From Legionella beliardensis (lineage in GTDB: Bacteria > Pseudomonadota > Gammaproteobacteria > Legionellales > Legionellaceae), in contig NZ_UGNV01000001.1 of assembly GCF_900452395.1 (NCBI RefSeq), positions 2,133,501 to 2,197,500 on the forward strand: a DNA stretch of 64,000 bases. Reading direction: 5' to 3'. Each line of letters starts with the position of its first letter. Position 1 is the first letter of the stretch. Below are positions 18,962 through 28,268 of the stretch, piece after piece. The notes beneath the pieces are model-generated. The model searched no databases. It was not told the DNA's origin and saw nothing but the letters and a program-made list of their open reading frames with translations. The position numbers were made by a program, and so were the translations under genes.

Positions 18962-19501
18962 CTATTCACTAACCGAGCTTTGAATAGCTCCCCAGTTTTT
19001 AACCCCAGCGCTTTGCTTTAAATCTTCAGGTAAATTATTTAAAGCTTTTTGTGCTTCTTCTTGACTAGAGAAACTGCCATATAATCCTTTATAATAATTT
19101 TTGCCATTATTTTGATATCTAACTTCTGCGGTTCTATCTGTTTTAGGCGCCATATATAATTTTTTAGCCACTTGAGCTGCTTTTTCATCATCTGCTATTT
19201 CAATTGTGTATCCTTGCGGATTCTGGCTACTTACCCATGTTTTATCACGATCTTTAGCCCGTGCCGGAGCATGGTAAGCACCAACATGATAAGATTCAGG
19301 AACAGCTACTTCTTGCGAAGAAACAATGGCAGACGAATTATAATCGCCATAATTTATACCCTGTGAATAAACCTGAGAATAATACCTCATGTCATCATAG
19401 CGTTGAGATGTGTAGGTCGGTGGATAAGGTATATCACTTACCCTTCCACAAGATGCTAACGCGCTAAAGCAAATACAAACAGTTAAACGATGATAGTTCA
19501 T
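18962..19501 (-). CDS. SPOR-domain lipoprotein
   Basis: 179-residue envelope protein. The N-terminal signal ends in a lipobox-like ALASC (Cys18), so a lipoprotein is predicted. A Tyr/Ser-rich linker follows, then a C-terminal SPOR domain (about residues 96-172: GYTIEIADDEKAA, YKGLYGSFSSQEEAQKAL). SPOR domains bind denuded septal glycan, so a role at the division site is likely. It resembles RlpA-associated or small SPOR lipoproteins but lacks the RlpA barrel. It stands alone on the minus strand. Confidence 0.8.
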   Translation of the reverse strand: MNYHRLTVCICFSALASCGRVSDIPYPPTYTSQRYDDMRYYSQVYSQGINYGDYNSSAIVSSQEVAVPESYHVGAYHAPARAKDRDKTWVSSQNPQGYTIEIADDEKAAQVAKKLYMAPKTDRTAEVRYQNNGKNYYKGLYGSFSSQEEAQKALNNLPEDLKQSAGVKNWGAIQSSVSE

Positions 19502-19659
19502 AGCATAGTTCTCCCTTTTATTTGCTAATGGGATTGTGCTTTAGACTTTCTCTTGCTCTTATATCTGCTTAATTTGCAAAAAACTTTAATTTATAGGCCT
19601 ATTCTTGTATCACTAGAAAAGTTGGCATAAAGTTAAGTATTTACACCATACAAAAAATT

Positions 19660-20982
19660 ATGTGGACTCATCGACGCTCTGGCCAGATTAACCAACGCGG
19701 TATTCATGACCATCGCGACTCTTATGAAAGAGATAGGACGCGTGTGATTCATTGCCCTGCATTTCGCCGCTTGCAGCGTAAAACACAGATTTTAGGTACT
19801 GACGAAGGAGATTTTCACCGCACTCGTCTTACTCATTCATTAGAAGTAGCATCAATTGGCCACAGTATTGTCCGTAATCTGATTGTTAATCAAACAACTT
19901 TAGGTGTACCAGATTTATTTCCTAATGATGATTTGATCAGTGTTATCTGCCTACTGCATGATATCGGCCACCCTCCTTTCGGGCATGGCGGTGAGGTTGC
20001 TTTAAATTTTATGATGCGTAACCACGGTGGCTTTGAAGGGAATGGCCAAACATTACGTTTACTCACTAAGGTTGAAGACAGCTATGGGCCGTTTGGGCTT
20101 GATTTAACTAGGCGATCTTTATTAGGCTTATTAAAATACCCGGTACCTTACAATAAAGTGCAAGCGCTAGCCAAACCGGTAGTCAATGCCACCCTAAATC
20201 AAACGATTCGTATCAATGATTGGTTACCGCCTAAAGGTTATTTTGACTCTGAACAAGCTGAGGTTGATTGGCTGTTAAGCCCATTTAATGCCAGTGATAA
20301 ACAATTATTTCAATCGTTAGCTAAAAAACCTGAAGAAAACAGTCATGGTAAGTCTGCATTCTGTTCATTTGATTGCTCAATCATGACTATTGCTGATGAC
20401 ATTGCTTATGGCGTTCATGATTTAGAAGATGCGATTCATTTACAATTAATTAATCGCGAGCAACTAGATAATGCAACACTGCACGCCTTAATCAAAGAAA
20501 CATCGCTAAGTGATAATGTTAGAGCGTTAATTAATAATCTTTTTGCCTCCGAGCTATATAAACGCAAGCAAGCCATTGGTGAAATGGTTAATTATTTCAT
20601 TACTGCTACGTCGGTAGCCATTACTCATACAGATTTTGAGAACATTTTACTTAAATATAATGTCGTACTACGGCAGGAAGCAGCTGATTTATTGAATTAT
20701 TTAATGCAGTGTATCTATCAACACGTTATTGACTCACAAGCAGCTCGCACTTTTGAATATGGTGGTCAAACTGTTGTATTGCGCCTTTTTGAAGCAATTG
20801 CTTCTAACCCCATTGCACTTTTAGATCATAAAAATCGCAAATTATACGAAGAAGCATCTGATGCAAATTCAGCATTGCGTATCGTTTGTGACTATATTGC
20901 GAACATGACAGATGAATATGCCTATCGTATGCATGAGAGACTTTCGGGATTTAATACTAGAACTATTTTTGAACGCTTATGA
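19660..20982 (+). CDS. dgt: dGTPase-like HD-domain triphosphohydrolase
   Basis: Deoxyguanosine-triphosphate triphosphohydrolase family: releases tripolyphosphate from dNTPs. 440 residues. The HD metal site is visible as RTRLTHSLEVASIG, LLHDIGHPPFGHGGE, and DDIAYGVHDLEDAI. N-terminal DRTRVIHCPAFRRLQRKTQI is diagnostic. The family includes housekeeping dNTP regulators and anti-phage enzymes; with no defence neighbours, a housekeeping role is the simpler reading. Confidence 0.9.
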   Translation: MWTHRRSGQINQRGIHDHRDSYERDRTRVIHCPAFRRLQRKTQILGTDEGDFHRTRLTHSLEVASIGHSIVRNLIVNQTTLGVPDLFPNDDLISVICLLHDIGHPPFGHGGEVALNFMMRNHGGFEGNGQTLRLLTKVEDSYGPFGLDLTRRSLLGLLKYPVPYNKVQALAKPVVNATLNQTIRINDWLPPKGYFDSEQAEVDWLLSPFNASDKQLFQSLAKKPEENSHGKSAFCSFDCSIMTIADDIAYGVHDLEDAIHLQLINREQLDNATLHALIKETSLSDNVRALINNLFASELYKRKQAIGEMVNYFITATSVAITHTDFENILLKYNVVLRQEAADLLNYLMQCIYQHVIDSQAARTFEYGGQTVVLRLFEAIASNPIALLDHKNRKLYEEASDANSALRIVCDYIANMTDEYAYRMHERLSGFNTRTIFERL

Positions 20983-21012
20983 ATAGATTCTATGTTAGCA
21001 AAAATTCTTTAA

Positions 21013-21037
21013 CCATTAAAATAAACTATTTTAATGG
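21013..21037 (-). terminator. Stem-loop downstream of the tRNA operon
   Basis: A perfect 11 bp stem (ccattaaaata / tattttaatgg) with a 3-base loop, touching the CCA end of the last tRNA-Glu. On the minus strand it is followed by a T-rich stretch, so it may terminate the tRNA transcript. It may also serve dgt on the other strand. Confidence 0.5.
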
Positions 21038-21110
21038 CGTCCCCAAGGGGATTCGAACCCCTGTTACCGCCGTGAAAGGGCGATGTCCTAGGCCTCTAGA
21101 CGATGGGGAC
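21035..21110 (-). tRNA. tRNA-Glu (TTC), distal copy
   Basis: 76 bases including encoded CCA. Seven-pair acceptor stem GTCCCCA/TGGGGAC, anticodon loop CTTTCAC with anticodon TTC, and T-arm GGTTCGAATCC. Identical in sequence to the copy at 21149-21224. Third and last gene of an Ala-Glu-Glu unit. Confidence 0.97.
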
Positions 21111-21148
21111 CTAAAACTAACTTATTTATAACCTACATCAGCCAAAAA

Positions 21149-21224
21149 TGGCGTCCCCAAGGGGATTCGAACCCCTGTTACCGCCGTGAAAGGGCGATGT
21201 CCTAGGCCTCTAGACGATGGGGAC
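21149..21224 (-). tRNA. tRNA-Glu (TTC), proximal copy
   Basis: Same 76-base sequence as the distal copy, separated from it by 38 bases. Anticodon TTC reads GAA and GAG. Encoded CCA is present. Confidence 0.97.
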
Positions 21225-21256
21225 CTAAATTTTCCACCAAAAACCTAAGTTAATGG

Positions 21257-21332
<76 letters not shown>

Positions 21333-21345
21333 AAAAGAGATTGGC

Positions 21346-21374
21346 AGTTTAATGAGGCTCTTAGAGACTGTCAA
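21346..21374 (-). promoter_or_regulatory. Sigma-70 promoter of the tRNA operon
   Basis: Read on the minus strand: TTGACA (21369-21374), exactly 17 bases, TAAACT (21346-21351), then a GCC-containing discriminator. The tRNA-Ala 5' end follows 13 bases later. A perfect -35 with optimal spacing fits a strong, probably stringently controlled, stable-RNA promoter. Confidence 0.8.
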
Positions 21375-21584
21375 GAAATATTTGTAAAATATTATCTAAT
21401 ATAACTTTTAATTACGCTGCCTCATTTAACTGGCTTTAAATGAACCGTCTGTTCTTATCTCTTAAATTTAAACTAGGTTAATGTTTACCAGGTAAACAAT
21501 ATTTATATAGCTTAAAATTTCTCGATTACCTAGAGACCCATAGACTTAGATAGGAAAAAATATCCCATAGGGATAACTAATTTA

Positions 21585-21803
21585 TTAACCAGCGTGCACT
21601 TGTTTTTTCTTAAGAGCCTTACTATGTTGCTTCCAATCGCGATCTTTTGCAAACACCAAGTTAGCAGCCTCTTCAATAAATAAACTAATATTAGTGATAT
21701 TTGCCCAAGCACAATACGCGTTAATTTTGTCAAAAATTTCACTGTTAAGCTGAATATTTAGCTTATTTTTCTTCTGCAGGTGATTACCATTAATAATTGG
21801 CAT
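21585..21803 (-). CDS. Small ribbon-helix-helix-like protein
   Basis: 72 residues from the ATG at 21801-21803, which has GGAGGA 7 bases upstream; a longer frame to 21845 lacks such a site. KLNIQLNSEIFDKINAYCAW followed by a helix (NISLFIEEAANLVF) looks like a ribbon-helix-helix fold, the DNA-binding or antitoxin type, with a basic C-terminal tail (KQHSKALKKKQ). No toxin gene is adjacent. Function unknown; a DNA-binding regulator is an inference from the fold pattern. Confidence 0.65.
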   Translation of the reverse strand: MPIINGNHLQKKNKLNIQLNSEIFDKINAYCAWANITNISLFIEEAANLVFAKDRDWKQHSKALKKKQVHAG

Positions 21804-21998
21804 AACTAATCCTCCGCTATTAAAATTACAAAAAAATAGTAACAAACAAACTATGAATTGAAAAGCTAGGCTAAATTAAACTATTTTTTACTATTAAATA
21901 ATTAAATAACTGTATCATTATTTTAATTATTCCTACTCAAAAAAAAAACTTTCAGTTAAAATAACGGCAACCTCTCTCCTAATCAGATTGTAAAACTT

Positions 21999-22484
21999 AT
22001 GTCCTTAGCCTGCCCGTGTGGATCGCAAATTCCTTACTTAAACTGCTGCGGCCTTTATATTGAACAATCACAAGACGCACCTACGCCTGAAAAACTCATG
22101 CGATCTCGATACACAGCTTATACCAAGTCAAATATTGCCTACATCAAAGCAACAATGCGTGGTAATCCCCTAGTACATTTTGATGAAGTTGAAGTAAAAA
22201 ATTGGGCCAACGAATCTAAATGGATTAATCTAGAAATAATTGATACTTATCCTGAATTTCAGCACCAAGATTGTCAATTTGTAGAGTTTATTGCCTCTTT
22301 TGAATTAAATGGCCTTATCAAATTCCTTCATGAAAAAAGCGAGTTTAGGAAGTATCAAGGCAAGTGGTTTTATACTGAAGCCTTAGAACCTAGACAAGCC
22401 AGAAAACCGACTCTTTCTCGTAATAGGCCATGCCCTTGCGGTAGTAGTAAGAAATATAAAAGCTGTCATGGCCGCAGGGATTAA
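21999..22484 (+). CDS. ychJ: YchJ family SEC-C motif protein
   Basis: 161 residues with a zinc-binding SEC-C motif at each end (CPCGSQIPYLNCC near residue 5, CPCGSSKKYKSCHG at the C-terminus) around an NTF2-like middle domain (PTPEKLMRSRYTAYTKSN). This is the UPF0225/YchJ arrangement. The SEC-C motif resembles the SecA C-terminal zinc motif, but the function of YchJ is not established. Convergent with the next gene, only 9 bp apart. Confidence 0.9.
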   Translation: MSLACPCGSQIPYLNCCGLYIEQSQDAPTPEKLMRSRYTAYTKSNIAYIKATMRGNPLVHFDEVEVKNWANESKWINLEIIDTYPEFQHQDCQFVEFIASFELNGLIKFLHEKSEFRKYQGKWFYTEALEPRQARKPTLSRNRPCPCGSSKKYKSCHGRRD

Positions 22485-22493
22485 CACTAGTTG

Positions 22494-23246
22494 TTATTGA
22501 TTAACAAAAAAGGCAAAATTGTAATTATATAAGGTTACAAACGTACCATCTGTCTCAAACCTAGTTAATAAGGCATTAATTCTATCTATATTTTCTTTGT
22601 TATCAGCGCGGCTTAATATGCCAATACCATTGGCGAAACTTATTGATGTATTAATTAATTTTACAAAATCTGGATATTGATGCAGTAAATACATCGCTGT
22701 ATAGTTATTTAAAAATATTGCATCCACTTTTTTCGTATAAAAATCGTTTAATAAATCCATATAGTTATAATAATCAACGACTTGTAAATTTAGAGCAGAA
22801 GGATTTTGCTTTAAGTACTCACCATAGCCTCGTCCAGCTAAAACCCCTACTTTTTTATTTTGTAGTGATGCTAAATTAGTGATTTCAGTATTTGACTTTA
22901 GGGTTATAAAATTACCTGCGCTAATTAAATAAGGAATACTAAATAACAAATTTGGGTTTTTTAGAGGGGTTATTACAATCCCACTCATAGCGTAATCAAC
23001 ATTATTCGTAAGCAATGCATCGATAAGTTTACTGTAGTCTTTAAAAATCACAAACTTGCACGACCAATTTAATTCAGAACAAATGCATTTCATTAATTCA
23101 ATATCAAACCCTGACAAGACAAATCGCTTATCAGTAGTCACAAAGGGGGGATCAAATTGCAGTATGCCGACCTTAACAGCAGCATAAGAAGGCGAAACAA
23201 AGTAAAGAATAGAAATCAATATAAAATATGATAATTTTCTTAACAT
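22494..23246 (-). CDS. Periplasmic amino-acid-binding protein (SBP family 3)
   Basis: 250 residues with a signal peptide (about 1-22, ending SYAA). The fold pattern is of a type 3 extracellular solute-binding protein: VGILQFDPPFV, GFDIELMKCICSELNW, LTNNVDYAMSGIVITPLKN, KKVGVLAGRGYGEYL. Such proteins deliver polar amino acids (Arg, Gln, His) to ABC permeases. No permease or ATPase gene is next to it, so it is either an orphan receptor or works with a transporter encoded elsewhere. The ligand cannot be told from sequence. Confidence 0.85.
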   Translation of the reverse strand: MLRKLSYFILISILYFVSPSYAAVKVGILQFDPPFVTTDKRFVLSGFDIELMKCICSELNWSCKFVIFKDYSKLIDALLTNNVDYAMSGIVITPLKNPNLLFSIPYLISAGNFITLKSNTEITNLASLQNKKVGVLAGRGYGEYLKQNPSALNLQVVDYYNYMDLLNDFYTKKVDAIFLNNYTAMYLLHQYPDFVKLINTSISFANGIGILSRADNKENIDRINALLTRFETDGTFVTLYNYNFAFFVNQ

Positions 23247-23372
23247 AATCCATTGTATCTTTGCTTACTTTGATTTAACTATAGCCTAATCTTTCTCTCT
23301 TGTAGAAATCTTTAAAAGTTTAGTTAGTTTATCTTTTGCTACACTTAATAATATTTCCTTAAGTGTACCTTT

Positions 23373-24005
23373 ATGCAAAAAATTATCGTAAGTTACATTA
23401 TTATAGTTTTTTCATCCTTAACTCATGCCGCTATTGACCCTAGTAAATTGCTTAAAGTTAATAAGGAAAATAACCCATCTTGTGTTGAATATTATAATTA
23501 TCAAGGTGACTTATATTGCAGCACAACGAAGTTGCAAGCCAACAGCCCTTTGTCAGCACAGGAAATAACTAATTATGAAAAACAACACCTTGTTTTTGAT
23601 AATCGCTTTTGGCAAGCTGCCTGGGGAAAACAAACGGATGCTATTACAACGATTGAATATGTGCCCGCTGGCGATGATATTGATCAGTGGCAGGAGCTTA
23701 TTACAAGTCAATTTATACCAAGCGCTACGCAACAATTATCACCTCGACAATACCTAGACCTGATTATTGCTAACTTTAGGCAATCGGGGTTAGATCCTAA
23801 AGTTACGATACATGAACAAACACCTAAACAAATTATCTTCGAATTTCAAATAAATACACCTAAAAACCTGCAACAAGACGAGATACAAAAAGTAACACAA
23901 ACAGATAATGGACTCTATCTACTACATTACGTTACAAAAAAACCAGATATGGGTACAGAAAATCGCCAAAAATGGCTTAATAATATTAAAGCTAGCCGTG
24001 TCTGA
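23373..24005 (+). CDS. Conserved exported protein of unknown function
   Basis: 210 residues with a clear signal peptide (about residues 1-19, ending THA). The mature part has two cysteines (in SCVEYYNYQGDLYCSTT) that could form a disulfide, then a mixed alpha/beta domain. I do not recognise the family. Expressed as a single gene; downstream is the regulatory region of nrdA. It is probably periplasmic; extracellular release by type II secretion is possible but unsupported. Confidence 0.7.
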   Translation: MQKIIVSYIIIVFSSLTHAAIDPSKLLKVNKENNPSCVEYYNYQGDLYCSTTKLQANSPLSAQEITNYEKQHLVFDNRFWQAAWGKQTDAITTIEYVPAGDDIDQWQELITSQFIPSATQQLSPRQYLDLIIANFRQSGLDPKVTIHEQTPKQIIFEFQINTPKNLQQDEIQKVTQTDNGLYLLHYVTKKPDMGTENRQKWLNNIKASRV

Positions 24006-24131
24006 TTTATTGGTAATTTCTGAGCCAGCTCATCTTCATAGCCCTAGCAATCGTATTTTTAAATTAAGCAAGGTATTGGACGCTTGCCTAACGCTAGTTA
24101 TTTTTCAAAGAGCTAGGTAACTATCTACAAG

Positions 24132-24140
24132 TTATCCACA
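24132..24140 (+). promoter_or_regulatory. DnaA box upstream of nrdA
   Basis: A perfect ttatccaca lies 18 bases before the first NrdR box. DnaA control of nrdAB is known in E. coli, so a functional site is plausible, but a single 9-mer can occur by chance. Confidence 0.5.
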
Positions 24141-24157
24141 AGTTTTTTACAGGAAAA

Positions 24158-24205
24158 ACACAATATATAGTTTATCAAAGATTAGCAAAACCCTATATAT
24201 TGTGT
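24158..24205 (+). promoter_or_regulatory. Pair of NrdR boxes controlling nrdAB
   Basis: acacaatatatagttt (24158-24173) and accctatatattgtgt (24190-24205) both match the palindromic NrdR consensus around ATATAT. Their start-to-start distance is 32 bases, three helical turns, the usual spacing for paired boxes. The second box sits directly upstream of the nrdA -10 element, so NrdR binding would block the promoter when dATP is plentiful. Confidence 0.85.
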
Positions 24206-24208
24206 TTA

Positions 24209-24217
24209 TGCTATACT
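24209..24217 (+). promoter_or_regulatory. Extended -10 promoter of nrdA
   Basis: TGcTATACT: a TATACT hexamer at 24212-24217 with TG one base upstream. The -35 region overlaps the second NrdR box. The nrdA ATG is 38 bases downstream, with ggag as ribosome site. Confidence 0.6.
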
Positions 24218-24255
24218 TAAGTTATGATTTCTTCATTAAATAGAATGGAGAAACT

Positions 24256-27069
24256 ATGTCAGAACAACCGGTAGATACTATGCCTTACATTAATCAAATT
24301 GAGCTAACTACGAACGCCCCTGGCTTACTTAAAGTCATTAAGCGCAATGGTAAAGTAGTTAGTTATGATGACAGCAAAATAAAATTAGCTATTACGAAAG
24401 CATTTATTGCAGAAGAAGGCAATAATGCAGTAGCGTCTAATCGAATTCATCAACAAATTGATGAAATCACAAAGCAAATTACAGCAGCCCTTAAACGCCG
24501 TCAACCCACAGGCGGTACTATTCATATTGAAGATATCCAAGATCAAGTTGAATTAGCATTGATGCGCAGTCATCATTACAAAGTTGCACGTGCTTATGTC
24601 TTGTATCGAGAGGAGCATCGTAAAGCCCGAGAAGAACAACAACAGCAGCAAGCGAAAGACAGTGAAGTACCATTAATTATTATGCCTGATGGTAAAACCA
24701 AGCCATTAGACATGGAACGTGTAAACACAATTGTACAAGAAGCTTGCCGCGATTTAGAAAATGTAAATGCGGAACCCGTTATTAAAGACGCGCTACGTAA
24801 TCTTTATAATCAAGCAAAATTAGAGGATGTACATCGCGCTTTAATTATGGCTGCGCGTACGTTAGTAGAAAAAGAACCAAATTATACCTACGTATCTGCA
24901 CGTCTCTTGCTTGATAGCTTGCGAAGTGAAGCGTTAAATAAACTTAATATACAAGCTGAAGCAACCTTTGATGAAATGGCAACGCTTTACCCTTCTTATT
25001 TCAAAGTATTTATTCAGCAAGGAATTGCGCAAGGTTTACTCGATAGCAAATTAGGTGAATTCAATTTAGATAAATTGGCTCAAGCTTTACTGCCACAACG
25101 TGATATGAAGTTTACTTATCTAAGTTTACAAACACTCTATGATCGTTATTTTATTCATGAGCATGGTGCCCGTTATGAATTACCGCAAGCCTTTTTTATG
25201 CGTGTTGCCATGGGCTTAGCGATTCGAGAGCAAGATAAGGAAGAAAAAGCCATTGAGTTTTATCTATTACTTTCTTCTTTTGATTACATGTCTTCCACAC
25301 CGACTCTCTTTAATTCAGGTACCGTGAGGCCTCAATTATCTAGTTGTTATTTAACGACCGTTCCTGATCACTTAGACGGTATTTATGGTGCAATAAAAGA
25401 TAATGCTTTACTGTCTAAATTTGCCGGTGGCCTAGGTAATGATTGGACACCTGTACGAGCCATGGGTTCGCATATTAAAGGCACTAATGGCAAATCACAG
25501 GGCGTTGTACCTTTCTTAAATGTGGTTAATGCTACTGCTGTCGCAGTCAATCAAGGCGGTAAACGCAAAGGTGCTGTTTGTGCATACCTTGAATGCTGGC
25601 ACCGTGATATTGAAGAGTTCCTGGAATTACGTAAAAACACAGGTGATGACAGGCGCCGTACGCACGATATGAATACAGCAGTTTGGATTCCTGATCTATT
25701 TATGAAACGAGTACATGAAGAAGGCCAATGGACGCTTTTCTCACCTGATGAAGTGCCTGAGTTACACGATTTATATGGCCAAGCCTTTGAAACAGCATAC
25801 CTCAATGCTGAAGCAAGAGCAGAGCGTGATGAAGTTAAAAATACCAAAACCATTGCTGCAGTTACGTTGTGGCGTAAGATGCTATCCATGCTATTTGAAA
25901 CAGGCCATCCATGGCTTACTTTTAAAGATCCCTGTAACTTACGCTCGCCACAACAGCATGTGGGTGTTGTCCATAGCTCTAATCTTTGTACAGAAATTAC
26001 GCTTAATACCTCAGCCAATGAAATTGCTGTTTGTAATTTAGGCAGTATTAATCTACCTGCTCACTTAACCAATGGTAAATTGGATGAAAATAAACTAAAG
26101 CGTACTATCAAAACTGCAATTCGCATGTTAGATAATGTGATTGATATTAATTTTTATTCCGTTCCGCAAGCACGTAATTCTAATTTACAACACAGGCCTA
26201 TTGGCTTAGGTTTAATGGGTTTCCAAGATGCCTTATATCAATTAAAGATTAACTATACTTCAAAAGAAGCCGTAGAATTTGCTGATATATCCATGGAAAT
26301 GGTAAGCTATTATGCTATTGAAGCTTCTTGTGAATTAGCGCAAGAACGCGGAAACTATTCAAGTTATGAAGGGTCTTTATGGAGTAAAGGAATTCTACCT
26401 ATCGATTCTATTAACTTATTACAACAAACTCGCAACAGCTATTTAGAGCAAGATAGATCACAACGATTAGATTGGGAAAGCTTACGGGTTAAAGTTCGTA
26501 CCCAAGGCATGCGCAACTCCAACGTTATGGCTATTGCCCCTACAGCAACGATTTCTAACATTTGTGGCGTGTCTCAATCTATTGAGCCTACTTATCAAAA
26601 CTTATATGTTAAATCGAACCTGTCTGGTGAGTTTACAGTGATTAATCCTTATTTAGTCGCTGAGTTAAAAGAGTTAAATTTATGGGATGAAGTCATGGTT
26701 AATGACTTAAAATACTTCAATGGTAGTGTACAGCCTATTAATCGCATACCAGCGGAACTTAAAGAACGCTATGCGACTGCTTTTGAAGTTGATCCAACGT
26801 GGTTAATTGAGGCCGCTTCAAGGCGTCAAAAATGGATTGATCAAGCTCAATCTCTAAATATTTATATGGCTAAACCATCGGGTAAAAAACTTGATCAACT
26901 CTATAAACAGGCTTGGCTACGCGGTTTAAAAACCACCTATTATTTACGTAGCTTAGGCGCTAGTAATGCCGAAAAATCAACGATTCATGATGGCACGCTC
27001 AACGCAGTAAAAATTGAAGAACCTAAAGTCTGTTCAATTTTAGATCCCGACTGCGAAGCATGCCAATAG
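24256..27069 (+). CDS. nrdA: Class Ia ribonucleotide reductase, alpha subunit
   Basis: Reduces ribonucleoside diphosphates to deoxy forms. 937 residues, longer than E. coli NrdA. The extra length is at the N-terminus, where a first ATP-cone (about 22-115, VIKRNGKVVSYDDSKIKLAI) is followed by a second one (about 145-225, MPDGKTKPLDMERVNTIV), as in Pseudomonas-type NrdA. Catalytic segments are present: SSCYLTT, NLCTEITL, CNLGSINLP, and a C-terminal CxxC (PDCEACQ) that relays electrons from thioredoxin or glutaredoxin. nrdB follows 12 bp later. Confidence 0.97.
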   Translation: MSEQPVDTMPYINQIELTTNAPGLLKVIKRNGKVVSYDDSKIKLAITKAFIAEEGNNAVASNRIHQQIDEITKQITAALKRRQPTGGTIHIEDIQDQVELALMRSHHYKVARAYVLYREEHRKAREEQQQQQAKDSEVPLIIMPDGKTKPLDMERVNTIVQEACRDLENVNAEPVIKDALRNLYNQAKLEDVHRALIMAARTLVEKEPNYTYVSARLLLDSLRSEALNKLNIQAEATFDEMATLYPSYFKVFIQQGIAQGLLDSKLGEFNLDKLAQALLPQRDMKFTYLSLQTLYDRYFIHEHGARYELPQAFFMRVAMGLAIREQDKEEKAIEFYLLLSSFDYMSSTPTLFNSGTVRPQLSSCYLTTVPDHLDGIYGAIKDNALLSKFAGGLGNDWTPVRAMGSHIKGTNGKSQGVVPFLNVVNATAVAVNQGGKRKGAVCAYLECWHRDIEEFLELRKNTGDDRRRTHDMNTAVWIPDLFMKRVHEEGQWTLFSPDEVPELHDLYGQAFETAYLNAEARAERDEVKNTKTIAAVTLWRKMLSMLFETGHPWLTFKDPCNLRSPQQHVGVVHSSNLCTEITLNTSANEIAVCNLGSINLPAHLTNGKLDENKLKRTIKTAIRMLDNVIDINFYSVPQARNSNLQHRPIGLGLMGFQDALYQLKINYTSKEAVEFADISMEMVSYYAIEASCELAQERGNYSSYEGSLWSKGILPIDSINLLQQTRNSYLEQDRSQRLDWESLRVKVRTQGMRNSNVMAIAPTATISNICGVSQSIEPTYQNLYVKSNLSGEFTVINPYLVAELKELNLWDEVMVNDLKYFNGSVQPINRIPAELKERYATAFEVDPTWLIEAASRRQKWIDQAQSLNIYMAKPSGKKLDQLYKQAWLRGLKTTYYLRSLGASNAEKSTIHDGTLNAVKIEEPKVCSILDPDCEACQ

Positions 27070-27081
27070 GAGGAAATTTAA

Positions 27082-28188
27082 ATGCCAAATACAACAAGTC
27101 AACAGGCAGAGACAGCGACGATACTACATGCAACTGGTTTAGAGCCACTAGAAATGGGGGCTAGTCGCATTCAAGTTGATGATAAGCAAATTATTAACTG
27201 TCGAGCTGATTTAAATCAGCTCGTTCCCTTTAAATATAAATGGGCTTGGGATAAATATCTAATGGCCTGTGCTAATCATTGGATGCCTAATGAAATTAAT
27301 ATGAGCGCCGATGTCGCCTTATGGAAAGACCCTAATGGCTTAACAGAGGATGAGCGGTTAATTATTTTACGCAACCTAGGTTTCTTCTCTACGGCAGATT
27401 CTTTAGTTGCTAATAATTTAGTCTTAGCTGTTTACCGTCATATTACTAATCCTGAATGCAGACAATATTTATTACGTCAAGCATTTGAGGAGGCACTTCA
27501 TACCCATGCTTATCAATATGTTATTGAAAGCTTAGGCTTAAATGAAGCAGCAGTATTTAATATGTACCGTGAAATTCCCTCAGTGGCAAGAAAAGCAGCC
27601 TGGGCACTCCCTTTTACTGAAAGTTTAAGTGATCCCAATTTCCATACAGGCACACTAGAAGACGATCAACGTTTATTGCGAGATCTTATCGCTTTTTATG
27701 TTGTGTTTGAGGGCATCTTCTTTTACGTCGGCTTTACCCAAATTTTATCTATGGGCCGTCGTAATAAAATGGTAGGAACATCTGAGCAGTTCCAATATAT
27801 TTTGCGTGATGAATCCATGCATATGAATTTTGGTATTGATGTCATTAATCAAATTAAAATTGAAAATCCGCAATTATGGACACCTGAATTTAAAGAAGAA
27901 ATTATTAAACTGATTAAAGACGGCGTCGAACTTGAGTATACGTATGCTAGAGATACTATGCCGCACGGCATCTTAGGTATGAATGCGGATATGTTTGAAG
28001 AATATTTACAATTCATTGCCAACAGACGCTTAAATCAAATTGGCTTACCTGAACAATACCCAGGCGCAGAAAATCCCTTCCCGTGGATGAGTGAAATCAT
28101 GGACTTAAAGAAGGAAAAGAATTTCTTCGAAACACGGGTCATCGAATACCAAGCAGGCGGTACATTAAGCTGGGATGACGAAGATTAA
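27082..28188 (+). CDS. nrdB: Class Ia ribonucleotide reductase, beta subunit
   Basis: Carries the di-iron/tyrosyl radical cofactor. 368 residues. The EEALHTHAY block gives the Glu137/His140 metal ligands and Tyr144 as the radical tyrosine in E-x2-H-x3-Y spacing, so this is not a class Ic (Phe) enzyme. [14 protein letters not shown] and [14 protein letters not shown] supply the second ligand set. The start has aggaggaaa upstream. Co-transcribed with nrdA. Confidence 0.97.
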   Translation: MPNTTSQQAETATILHATGLEPLEMGASRIQVDDKQIINCRADLNQLVPFKYKWAWDKYLMACANHWMPNEINMSADVALWKDPNGLTEDERLIILRNLGFFSTADSLVANNLVLAVYRHITNPECRQYLLRQAFEEALHTHAYQYVIESLGLNEAAVFNMYREIPSVARKAAWALPFTESLSDPNFHTGTLEDDQRLLRDLIAFYVVFEGIFFYVGFTQILSMGRRNKMVGTSEQFQYILRDESMHMNFGIDVINQIKIENPQLWTPEFKEEIIKLIKDGVELEYTYARDTMPHGILGMNADMFEEYLQFIANRRLNQIGLPEQYPGAENPFPWMSEIMDLKKEKNFFETRVIEYQAGGTLSWDDED

Positions 28189-28204
28189 ACATCACTTAAC
28201 TAAC

Positions 28205-28235
28205 AACGCTGCTATTTTCATTAAATAGCAGCGTT
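28205..28235 (+). terminator. Stem-loop after nrdB
   Basis: A perfect 13 bp stem, aacgctgctattt / aaatagcagcgtt, with loop tcatt, 17 bases after the nrdB stop. The following tract (aaagttaattatttt) is only moderately T-rich. Confidence 0.6.
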
Positions 28236-28268
28236 AAAGTTAATTATTTTAAAAGTAGCTTATTATTA

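Noticed and set aside
19660-20982. dGTPase as part of an anti-phage island
   Set aside because: No other defence genes, recombinase or base-composition shift nearby; tRNA and housekeeping neighbours.
25551-26018. 155-codon minus-strand frame inside nrdA
   Set aside because: Lies wholly within the well-identified nrdA frame and has shadow-like composition.
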